DNA of 64,000 bases from Costus lasius. Lineage: Eukaryota; Streptophyta; Magnoliopsida; Zingiberales; Costaceae. Of this stretch, positions 11,578 to 21,897 are shown one piece after another. Both the position numbers and the translations under genes were made by a program. Numbering within the stretch: the first letter of the stretch is position 1; every line of letters starts with the position of its first letter. The stretch is taken from the NCBI GenBank assembly GCA_027563935.2, contig CM050449.1, forward strand, positions 53,337,949 through 53,401,948, read 5' to 3'. The notes under the pieces are model-generated. The model ran no database searches and had not been told where the DNA came from. It was given only the letters and a program-made list of their open reading frames with translations.

Positions 11578-12636
11578 GATGAATGTGCAAGCAAAGAGTA
11601 AAGAACCTCTGAAAAAAAACTGAAAGTGGAAGCGTTACCGAATCAGGGCGAACAGAGCTTCCATAGGAGCTTGAAACAAGCTCTAAATCCGGATTTCTAA
11701 GTTGCAATCGAGCTTCCAAACTCTTTGAGGAATGATCTTCTAACCTTTTCGAAGCTTTCTAGAGTTGGAAGCAGCTAAATCAAAGCTTGGATGAGGAAGA
11801 ACGAACAGGGGCGAAAACTCGGCGGAAGAACAGCAGGCGAGCTCGATTGAGCTCAAAATCTCTCAAAATCTCAAGTGGAAATCGCTAGAGAATGGTTAGG
11901 AAAGGTCTCCTAAGGGTTTAGGAAGCAAGGAATCGAAGAACTCAAGAGGTTGGCACGATCTCGAGCGAAAAACTCTAAAACACGATGTCAAAACCCTAAA
12001 TACGGTACCAAAATCACATGCGGCCTATCAAATTACAGTACTATAAAACCTTCACGATAGTGTCGTAAAAACGAATAAACTCTCAGCAGGAAAAAATCAT
12101 TAAATTACGGTACCATGAAAATCATTATGGCACTACTGTATTTCATCCAAAAATCCCAAAAGTTTCTACAAAAAAATGATCCAATTTTATGGTATCGTGT
12201 AAAGCATCACGGCACTGCCGTAATTTTCTCAAAACTTAGAAACTTTCTCGTCAAAAATCATTCGAAAATACGGTACCGTGTAAAACATCACGGTACTGCC
12301 ATAATCTGCACAAAAATTTGAAAAGTTTCTGTAAGAAAAAGACTCAAAATTACGGTCTGTAAAATTCATCACGGTAGTGCCGTAATTCAAATAAATCCTT
12401 CTATAGAGAATCAACTCGAAATTACGGTACCGTAAGAAACATTACGGTGGTACCGTAATTTGTCAGAAAATCAAAAATTGCCAAAAAAAAAAATGTACCT
12501 AAAAATAAGAAAAAGAAAAATTAATCGTAAACAAAACAAATTATGACAAAAATAAACACAAAAACAAAAGAAAGAGTGCTTGGGTTGCCTCCCAAGAAGC
12601 GCTAATTTAAAGATTATTAGCTTGACCGTTCTGCAC
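11578..12636 (-). repeat. Athila internal spacer with palindromic array
   Basis: No gene is visible. From about 11995 to 12465 it holds repeated units built on TTACGGTACCGTAA-like palindromes alternating with ACGGCACTGCCGTAA, the same type as in the Athila LTRs. Examples are 12421-12435 and 12441-12459 (ATTACGGTGGTACCGTAAT). At 12579-12602 lies TTGGGTTGCCTCCCAAGAAG, a block common between pol and the 3' gene in plant Athila/Tat elements. The spacer ends abruptly at a copia fragment at 12637. Confidence 0.65.
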
Positions 12637-12867
12637 TGTGAAAACACTGGAGCAATCGCACAAACAAAGGAACCGCAGTCGCACCAGAAGTACAAGCACA
12701 TACAGAGACGGTTTCACTTGATCCGGGAGATCATTGATCGTGGCGAGATCAAAATCTGCAAGGTTCATACAGATGACAATCTGGCAGACCCGCTTACCAA
12801 GCCTCTGGCGCAGCAGAAGCATGAGAAGCACTGTAATAATATGGGTTTGAGATTCCTCAACCATTAG
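12637..12867 (+). pseudogene. Copia family A Pol C-terminus fragment (RNase H tail)
   Basis: The last 76 codons and stop of family A Pol, aligned base for base with 19809-20039. I saw two differences over the 251 bp that include the polypurine tract. It encodes the end of RNase H (ENTGAIAQTKEPQSHQ, RRFHLIREIIDRGEI, NLADPLTKPLAQQKHEKH). Like the downstream copy it has Glu where the other copies have the catalytic Asp (CEN instead of CDN). It is fused to Athila spacer on its left and runs through AAGTGCAAGTGGGAGAT into the LTR at 12888. It is therefore the remnant of another copy upstream of that LTR. Confidence 0.88.
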
Positions 12868-12887
12868 ATTAAGTGCAAGTGGGAGAT

Positions 12888-14323
12888 TGTTGGGGTATGC
12901 CCTTAAGGCTAATGTTTGAGGCCTTGGGATTGTATCAGTATCATGTATAAACTCTTATGTTTATAAAGGCAATGGTTGTTATTCAGGTTGATATATTATC
13001 TGCTGCAATACATATACTTCTGAATAATGTCTCAATGCTGTTCAGCTAGGCTGACATGCACTTTTGTCCTTAGTCGAGATATCTTGGTGAACATGAGACA
13101 GCCTTGATATGATTGAGACTAATATGTATTCTAATCTTATAGGATGCTTCGAGCATGGAATAAGATGTAGACTCATGGGTACATTGGATGTACTGGACAG
13201 ACCCTACTAGGATATTCAATTGCTTGTCACAATGTGAATAATCCTTGATTGCAACAAGTGGCACATTTCCTCTGACTTGATGAGATCACTTGTGTTTCTA
13301 AATGATGATTGTCATTGTTTTGAGGTAGTTCAATATCATTTGAAACATAATGGTTATAGACTATCTTGGATGGTGAGCTTGAGTCATGTTAGGGCACTAG
13401 TGATAGATAAAGGATCGCCGTCTCCTTCATTGGAGTGTGATGTTCTAAAGGGCCCCCTTGGATGAGATGATTGAGAAAGTGTATGGCCATACCCAGGTGA
13501 CTATGTTCATCTCATCTAATCATGCTCATCATATTGGAGTTACAAGCTTGACAGGCTTATCCAATAAGAACATCCAGTGGCAAAGGAAACATGTATGCCT
13601 AGTGAATTGATTCACACTTGTGCTGTGGTTTGGACAGCACAAATCGGTAAGCTTCGATTGAGAGAATGGATGCTAGATCGGTGAGATCAGGAGCATCGAG
13701 AGATCAACGGTCAGATCTTAAGCCTCAGGGGTTTATTGTAATCTGGACTAATGGCTTGGGTTGTTTGGTTTCTTGAACCAAACCGAATTGAACCAGCTCA
13801 TTGGATGAGCGCATGGTTCAAATGAAGAGGCATTTTGCGATTGGGGTAAGTTGTGGTCGCATGAACGTTGAGACTTTTCTATTTTTAGAAAGCATGTCTC
13901 TAAACGTGACCACAACTCTCACGTTCTCAATGCTCACGCTCTCTTGACGCCTCTTTGGGCTTTTCGACACTGGCATCTCTTGCATGTGAAGGTGTGGACG
14001 AAAAGAGGAGCTCTCGCCAAGCATAGGATTTCTCATCTCTTCCCTTCCATTCGGTCAGGATACTTGGACGATCCTTGCTAGCACAAGGGGCGACAAGGAG
14101 GAGCCAAGACTCATCTTGTGTGCGTCATCTCTGGAGAAGATCCATTTCGATCTTTGCTTCCAAGACGCCATCTAGAAATGGCATCGGTATGATTTCTTCT
14201 CTTGTATGTAATCATTTTAACGTTGATCGTAAAGCATGCAATAGATCTAGAAACCCTCTTCCGCTGTTTAAATCCCTTACATGTGCCTATTAGGGTTTCA
14301 TCCCCTTGTCTAGGGGACCTTCA
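12888..14323 (+). repeat. Family A LTR with internal deletion
   Basis: 1436 bp, TGTTGGGGTATGC to CCTTCA. Compared with the right LTR (1677 bp) it lacks about 245 bp at about 13632-13643, where a short unmatched ACAGCACAA joins GGTTTGG to ATCGGTAAGC. It also has a 3-bp insertion near 13280 and about four single-base differences. The lost part includes the second TATA-like block (CTTTATATC) and the mid-LTR hairpin. A TATA-like TTTATAAAG remains at 12960-12968, and the terminal hairpin CCCCTTGTCTAGGGG is at 14302-14316. Confidence 0.9.
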
Positions 14324-16157
14324 ATTGGTATCAGAGCCAAGGTTTATGCATGTTTTTATGATTGCTTGACCCCTTTTTGTGTGATCCATTATATGTTCAT
14401 GTTCAAGAGATCTAGGGTTATCATCATGCGAAAATTTTACATGAGAGTATTGGCGCATGAATGATGCTTATATGTTGCGCTTGTTGTATGTTATAGTTTT
14501 TCTTCAAAAACTTCATCACTTGCGCGCCTCACTTAGATCTAAGCGCCTACTGTAAATCCTTAGACAGGTTAGTAGGGTTGAAGTCATCCTCTAGGTCAGA
14601 TCCAACCAGTCTGATCAGACCATCTGACAGCCTAGATGGGTCGACCAGATAGCACCTGTGCGCAAGCGCGAGGTGGCTATAAGTCGACTGCATCACAGGC
14701 GTGTAGCGATGTCTGATTGAGACAACTAATTGAGCGCACATGAGTTAGGCCCGGGGTCACACCCGCTTGCCAGACCTCATTGTGGCCGTTCAGCCCTAAA
14801 CGCATGCATGGTTGACCTTTTGGTCGACTCAAGTCAGTTAGGACTTGGTGCATGCAAGGGCATTGGATCTGACTAGACAAGGTGAGTGGATCCCTATTAA
14901 TGGACTGTTGTAAGGTTGTAGGGCATATAAGAAAATTAAAAAAAAATGATGCCAATGGGGTTTTCGAAATTTCATTTTCTTATTGGATCACATGCTGATT
15001 GGATGCCATATGTTTGTTTATTTAATCTTATGTGGGCTGCCCTGTTTAATGTGTGCTGTGCTAGGGCCTGCGAGCCTGGAATTTAAATGTAAATTAATAT
15101 TTATTGTGATCTGCGCATCACATTTTATTTAATTTATAAAGTGTAATTGACCTGCGAGTCAATCTTGTCTAGATAGATTAATTTGTAATTTAATCAGACA
15201 AGAGCACAGAGCACACTTGGCAGAGGCGCATGCAGCAGTGGCTTGACCAGGTGGGAGGTCCAGGGTTCGACTCTGGGACAGGCGCATTTTCCCTGGTGGG
15301 CGCACCTGAGCTGCAATTGGCGCTTGGGCCCTAGGTTGGGCCAGATAAGAAGCAAAAGCCCCATGAAGAAAAGCAAGTGAAGACTTAAGTTAGGTTAAGG
15401 TCTTACTTAGGCTTAATGGGCTTTTACCACATAAGATCAGCATGCTTTCTCTTTATCAATTATATAATTAGAAATGCATGATCTATTTATCTTCTGCTAT
15501 CACCATAGGAATTGTATGATAGTTGAGAAGATAAAAGACCGTTAAAATCCAACGTTAAAATTTCAAGCTCGTAAGCCTTCTGACGCGAAACCTCACTGTT
15601 CTGACTATCGTTGGAGCCGTGTTGTACCCACTCAGTGGGCACGTCCATCTATCTTCAGACTGTGCGGGATTACACCTGCGTGTTACAGAGAAGGGATTTA
15701 TCGCTTCTCGTTGCTCAGCATAGCACGTGGTGGTCCAGGGAGTAGGTCAGGTCAGCTTGACCATGTAGGCTACATATGTGGCGCATATGGTAGCACATGG
15801 AGGCAGCCATCTGTGGGATCAGAGACTGTGTTGTACCAACTCAGTTGGCACAGTCTGCTGGATTGCCCAGATGAAGGGGAATCGCACGGGTTGGCGATTG
15901 GCTGGGACAGCCTACCAGAAATTAGTGCTTGTACTCTCTGTGCATCTTATCTCGCCTGAGCGGGACGCGGAGACCAAGTGTGAAATCTGGATCCCGTCTC
16001 ACTAAAAGAGTTCTACTCTTTCGGGCTGTTTTGCTGGATTTTTCAGTCAGATAAAATAGTGAGAAAAAGAATCATTCTTAAGTCCTGATTGATTCTTAAC
16101 ATTGATACTGACCTTGCTATTCTTGCATTGTTGTAGATTCCTGCAGCAACGAACACC
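14324..16157 (+). other. Family A leader with tRNA primer site
   Basis: TGGTATCAGAGCCA at 14326-14339 is the classic copia primer site for initiator tRNA-Met, two bases inside the LTR. The 1.8-kb leader shows no supported gene. It carries the inverted repeats CCCACTCAGTGGG (15627-15639) and CCAACTCAGTTGG (15836-15848), each preceded by TTGTA. A GTAAGC at 15571 and a TTGTTGTAG ending at 16136, just before the gag ATG, could be splice sites. Confidence 0.85.
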
Positions 16158-19100
16158 ATGAACTTCAATGTGCGATCCCTACTGGAAAGGGAGAAGTTTG
16201 CTGGGCCAAACTTCTCAGACTGGTACGGACACCTTAAGATTGTTCTTAAGGCAGAGAGGAAACTGTATGTCCTCGAGACGGCGATACCGCCTCAACCCGC
16301 TCCGAACGCCGCAAGGGCGGTTCGGGAAGCCTATGAAAAGCATGTCAATGATAGCATTGATGTCGCTTGACTGATGCTAGCGTCTATGACGCCACCGCTA
16401 CAGCGTCAGCATGAGGATATGTCTGCTATAGAAATTATAGCAAACCTCAAGATGCTATATGCTGCACAGGCGAGGACTGAACGCTACAATTTGACCAAGC
16501 TTTTCTTTCAGAGCAAACTGGCTGAAGGGAGTCCAGTAGGAGCTCATGTGCTCAAGATGATTGGGCACAAGGAGGCTCTAGAGAAACTGGGACATACCAT
16601 CAATCAGGAGCTTGCTGTAGACATTATTCTGCAGTCTCTCCCGCCTTCTTTCGATCCGTTCATTATTAACTTTAATATGAACAAGATCGACTGTACGCCG
16701 GCAGAGTTGCTGAATATGCTCTTGACAACTGAGGAGACTCTGAAGGGAAAGCCTTCAACCTCTGTCTTAATGGTTCCTTCCAGGAACAAGAAGAAGGGGA
16801 AGAGGGGCAAAACCCCAGTCAAGAACTACAACAAGGCGCTGAAACAAAAGGTTAAGCGGTCGAAGGAATACAGATGTTTCCACTGTGGCCAGCTGGGTCA
16901 CTGGAAAAAGGACTGTAAAGCGCTCCAAGGAGACAAGAAGGGAAGCATCGCTTCTGGCTCAGGTATTTATGTGACTGAGGTCATGTTTTCTTCTTCTATA
17001 TCATGGGTGTTGGACACTGCATGTGGAGTTCACATTTGTTCAAATGTACAGGAACTCAAGAGAAGAAGACAGGTGGGGCAGCATGAGGTGGACCTACGAG
17101 TTGGAAACGGAGCACGGGTTGCTGCTGTTGCTGTAGGGGAATATTACATCTCATTACCATCTGGACTTGTATTGGAACTAGACAATTGTTATTTTGTTCC
17201 GAGTATAACTAAGAATATTATCTCTATTCCTGCTCTTGTCAGGAAAGGGTTTTCCTTTGAATGCAATATGTCAAAGTGTGTTTTATCTATTGATAATATT
17301 GTTTATGCTACTGGTTCAATTAACAATGGGTTATTCATGTTGGACATGGAATGTTCTATACAAAATATTGATAATAAGAAAGCCAAGTATGCTGATGATG
17401 GCACCTTGCTATGGCATAGTCGTTTAGGCCATATTAACAAGAAACGCATTAAGCGGTTGCATGAACATGGACTGCTGGGATCATTCTCCTATGAGGAGAT
17501 TGATACATGCAAAGCTTGTTTAATGGGCAAAATGACGAAGTCACCTTTTCCTAATAAAGGTCAAAGGGCTTCAGGTTTACTTGACCTTATACACAGTGAT
17601 GTGTGTGGGCCATTTAGTAAACATGCCAGAGGTGACTATTCGTACTTCATTACCTTTACTGATGATTTCAGTAGATATGGGTATGTCTATTTAATGAGAC
17701 ATAAAAGTGAATCTTTTGACATGTTCAAAGAGTTCAAGAATGAAGTACAGAATCAGCTAGGCCGAAATATCAAGGCACTTCGTTCTGATCGAGGTGGAGA
17801 ATACTTGAGTCATGCGTTTACTGACTATCTGAAGGAGTGTGGGATTATCTCACAGCTCACTCCGCCAGGAACACCGCAATGGAATGGTGTGTCCGAGAGG
17901 AGAAATAGAACGTTACTTGATATGGTTCGTTCTATGATGAGTCAGGCTACTCTACCTTACTCCTTTTGGGGATTTGCACTGGAAACAGCTGCAAAGGTAC
18001 TAAACCGAGTGCCATCCAAGGCAGTTTCAAAGACCCCATATGAGTTATGGTATGGGAAACAGCCGAGCTTGACATTTATCAGGATCTGGGGTTGCGAGGC
18101 TTATGTCAAAAAGCTCGCCTCTGGGAAACTAGAGAGCAGATCTGACAAATGCATCTTTGTCGGTTACCCTAAGGAAACTAAGGGTTATTATTTCTACGAT
18201 CCCAAAGAGAACAAGGTATTTGTTGCTCGGACGGCCATTTTTCTTGAGAAGGAGTTTCTTCTGCAAGAAGCCAGTGGGAGAGAAATAAAACTGGATGAGA
18301 ATCCAGAGGAAGGACAAAGTAGTCAAGCACAGTTGGATGAGCCTGAGCCGGTAGAACAGGTTACTGAACAACCTGAGGCTCAGATATCACGGGAACCACG
18401 AAGATCGGGAAGGATTCGTCGACAGCCTGAGCGCTATGACGAAGTCTACATCATTGATAATGATGAACCCCTCACTTATGCGGATGCGGTCAGTGGACCA
18501 GACTCAGCTAGATGGCTTGAAGCTATGCGAGCCGAGATGGACTCCATGTCAGATAACCAAGTTTGGGATTTGGTTGATCCGCCTCCGGGAGTTATCCCTA
18601 TAGGCTGTAAATGGATCTTCAAGAAGAAGATTGACATGGATGGTAACGTGGTTACCTATAAAGGCAGGCTAGTTGCGAAAGGTTTCAAACAAATCTACGG
18701 GATAGATTATGATGAAACTTTCTCACCTGTAGCTATGTTTAAGTCTATTCGGATTCTTTTCGCGATAGCAGCATATTACGATTATGAGATCTGGCAGATG
18801 GATGTGAAGACTGCTTTCCTTAATGGAAAATTGGATGAGGATGTGTATATGACACAACCTGAAGGTTTCACTAATCCATCTGATCGTCATAAGGTATGCA
18901 AATTAAAGAGGTCCATTTATGGACTTAAACAAGCATCAAGAAGCTGGAATATTCGTTTTGATGAATCAATTAGTGAATTTGGTTTCATCAAGAATGAAGA
19001 TGACCCGTGTGTATATAAGAGGTTTAGTGGGAGCGTAATTACTTTCCTAGTCCTCTACGTCGATGATATCTTAATCATTGGAAATGATATTCCTGAACTG

Positions 19101-20039
19101 CATGCTGTCAAAGCATGGTTAAGAAAATGTTTCCAGATGAAAGATTTAGGAGAAGCAGCCTATGTATTAGGTGTGAAGATCTACATGGATAGATCTAAGA
19201 GGCTTCTCGGGCTGTGCCAGAGTACTTACATCGATAAAGTCCTGGAAAGATTTCATTTAGAGAATTCTAAAAGAGGATATCTTCCAGTCAGACATGGTCT
19301 GAATCTTTCAAAGAGTCAGTGTCCACAAACACAGACTGAGAAAGATGAAATGGACAATACGCCTTATGCTTCGGCTATTGGATCCATTATGTATGCGATG
19401 TTGTGTACTCGCCCAGACGTCACTTACGGGTTAAGCGTGACCAGTCGATTCCAAAGTAATCCAGGTCAGGCGCACTGGATTGCAGTCAAGAACATCTTGA
19501 AATATCTGCGGAGGACCAAAGATATGTTCTTGATATATGGTGGTCAGGAAGAACTCAGTATTGAAGGATATACTGACGCTTCGTTCCAATCTGACCAGGA
19601 TGATTTCCGATCGCAATCAGGCTATGTTTTTAGCTTGAATGGAGGAGTAGTGGTGTGGAAGAGTTTCAAACAGTCCATCGTTGCTGATTCCACAACAGAA
19701 GCCGAGTATGTTGCAGCCTCAGAAGCATCTAAGGAGGCAGTATGGATTCGCAAGTTCGTTAAGGAACTTGGTGTTGTTCCTTCGAGTGCAGATCCTTTGG
19801 TTATCTTTTGTGAAAACACTGGAGCAATCGCACAAACAAAGGAACCGCGGTCGCACCAGAAGTCCAAGCACATACAGAGACGGTTTCACTTGATCCGGGA
19901 GATCATTGATCGTGGCGAGATCAAAATCTGCAAGGTTCATACAGATGACAATCTGGCAGACCCGCTTACCAAGCCTCTGGCGCAGCAGAAGCATGAGAAG
20001 CACTGTAATAATATGGGTTTGAGATTCCTCAACCATTAG
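16158..20039 (+). pseudogene. Copia Gag-Pol with a single early nonsense codon
   Basis: This would encode the full 1293-residue polyprotein, colinear with the complete copy. One stop breaks it: TGA at 16368-16370 replaces the Cys-71 codon (TGC to TGA). The domains in order are Gag; CCHC knuckle 240-253; protease DTACG at 286-290; integrase zinc site H420, H425, C451, C454; integrase catalytic D481, D544, E580 with 35 residues between the last two; reverse transcriptase YVDD 967-970; and RNase H with D1140 and E1181. Residue 1219, Asp in CDNTGAI of the other copies, is Glu here (CENTGAI), a change at a conserved RNase H acidic position. The 1221-residue frame after the stop could begin at an internal ATG, but it would lack the Gag N-terminus. 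Confidence 0.95.
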
Positions 20040-20059
20040 ATTAAGTGCAAGTGGGAGAT

Positions 20060-21736
20060 TGTTGGGGTATGCCCTTAAGGCTAATGTTTGAGGCCTTGGG
20101 ATTGTATCAGTATCATGTATAAACTCTTATGTTTATAAAGGCAATGGTTGTTATTCAGGTTGATATATTATCTGCTGCAATACATATACTTCTGAATAAT
20201 GTCTCAATGCTGTTCAGCTAGGCTGACATGCACTTTTGTCCTTAGTCGAGATATCTTGGTGAACATGAGACAGCCTTGATATGATTGAGACTAATATGTA
20301 TTCTAATCTTATAGGATGCTTCGAGCATGGAATAAGATGTAGACTCATGGGTACATTGGATGTACTGGACAGACCCTACTAGGATATTCAATTGCTTGTC
20401 ACAATGTGAATAATCCTTGATTGCAACAAGTGGCACATTTCCTCTGACTTGAGATCACTTGTGTTTCTAAATGATGATTGTCATTGTTTTGAGGTAGTTC
20501 AATATCATTTGAAACATAATGGTTATAGACTATCTTGGATGGTGAGCTTGAGTCATGTTAGGGCACTAGTGATAGATAAAGGATCGCCGTCTCCTTCATT
20601 GGAGTGTGATGTTCTAAAGGGCCCCCTTGGATGAGATGATTGAGAAAGTGTATGGCCATACCCAGGTGACTATGTTCATCTGATCTAATCATGCTCATCA
20701 TATTGGAGTTACAAGCTTGACAGGCTTGTCCAATAAGAACATCCAGTGGCAAAGGAAACATGTATGCCTAGTGAATTGATTCACACTTGTGCTGTGGTTT
20801 GGGTGTAGTCTTGGAAGACTCTTTCCTTTATATCGGGAGACAGTGATGTGTTGCTAGATACCCCTCGCTGATCGTGATGACGTAAGTTATCGTTACCGAC
20901 ATTTAAAGGAAACCCTTAGGGTCGCACAATTTGATGATATGGCTTACTTAAGTCAGATCGTGTGGACTGAATTGTTTAGGTTCAGTTTAAAGGGATTTAA
21001 TCTCTGATTGTGAGTGAGATCTGGTCTGATCATGTTTAATTGATTAGGGCTTAAGATCGGTAAGCTTCGATTGAGAGAATGGATGCTAGATCGGTGAGAT
21101 CAGGAGCATCGAGAGATCAACGGTCAGATCTTAAGCCTCAGGGGTTTATTGTAATCTGGACTAATGGCTTGGGTTGTTTGGTTTCTTGAACCAAACCGAA
21201 TTGAACCAGCTCATTGGATGAGCGCATGGTTCAAATGAAGAGGCATTTTGCGATTGGGGTAAGTTGTGGTCGCATGAACGTTGAGACTTTTCTATTTTTA
21301 GAAAGCATGTCTCTAAACGTGACCACGACTCTCACGTTCTCAATGCTCACGCTCTCTTGACGCCTCTTTGGGCTTTTCGACACTGGCATCTCTTGCGTGT
21401 GAAGGTGTGGACGAAAAGAGGAGCTCTCGCCAAGCATAGGATTTCTCATCTCTTCCCTTCCATTCGGTCAGGATACTTGGACGATCCTTGCTAGCACAAG
21501 GGGCGACAAGGAGGAGCCAAGACTCATCTTGTGTGCGTCATCTCTGGAGAAGATCCATTTCGATCTTTGCTTCCAAGACGCCATCTAGAAATGGCATCGG
21601 TATGATTTCTTCTCTTGTATGTAATCATTTTAACGTTGATCGTAAAGCATGCAATAGATCTAGAAACCCTCTTCCGCTGTTTAAATCCCTTACATGTGCC
21701 TATTAGGGTTTCATCCCCTTGTCTAGGGGACCTTCA
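20060..21736 (+). repeat. Family A 3' LTR
   Basis: 1677 bp, directly after the polypurine tract AAGTGCAAGTGGGAGAT (20043-20059). TATA-like sequences are TTTATAAAG at 20132-20140 and CTTTATATC near 20826. The mid-LTR palindrome is imperfect here (GATGACGTAAGTTATC, 20876-20891). The terminal hairpin is at 21715-21729. Confidence 0.93.
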
Positions 21737-21897
21737 CCTCTCTCGCAGCCATCGTTTGCCGCTGTTTGCCATCAGCCCTCACTGCCATTCGCCTCTCTCA
21801 CAACCGCCGTTCGCTGCTGTCCGCCATCAGCCCTCGCCACCATCTACCTCTCTCATAGCCACCATTCGCCACTGTCCATCATCAGCTCTCGCCTTCT
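21737..21897. repeat. 55-bp tandem repeat, three copies
   Basis: Units start at 21737, 21792 and 21847, each beginning CCTCTCTC and containing GCCATCAGCCCTC-like text. They are clearly diverged from one another; the last is partial. The array begins exactly at the copia LTR end, so the bases CCTCT serve both as repeat start and as candidate target duplication. Confidence 0.75.

Larger units (their letters stand above)
12637..21736 (+). mobile_element. Copia family A, plus-strand copy with extra upstream Pol tail
   Basis: Order: Pol tail, LTR (12888-14323), primer site and leader, gag-pol (16158-20039), polypurine tract, LTR (20060-21736). The left LTR is preceded by internal sequence of the same family rather than by target DNA. 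It therefore served as 3' LTR for one unit and 5' LTR for the next, as unequal recombination between LTRs produces. The sequence after the right LTR is CCTCT (21737-21741), and no matching left duplication exists. Confidence 0.85.

Noticed and set aside
12888..12892. Normal target duplication for the plus-strand copia
   Set aside because: The left LTR is preceded by internal copia sequence, not by CCTCT.
14326..14339. tRNA gene suggested by tRNA-complementary bases
   Set aside because: Only the primer-site segment is present; there is no cloverleaf.
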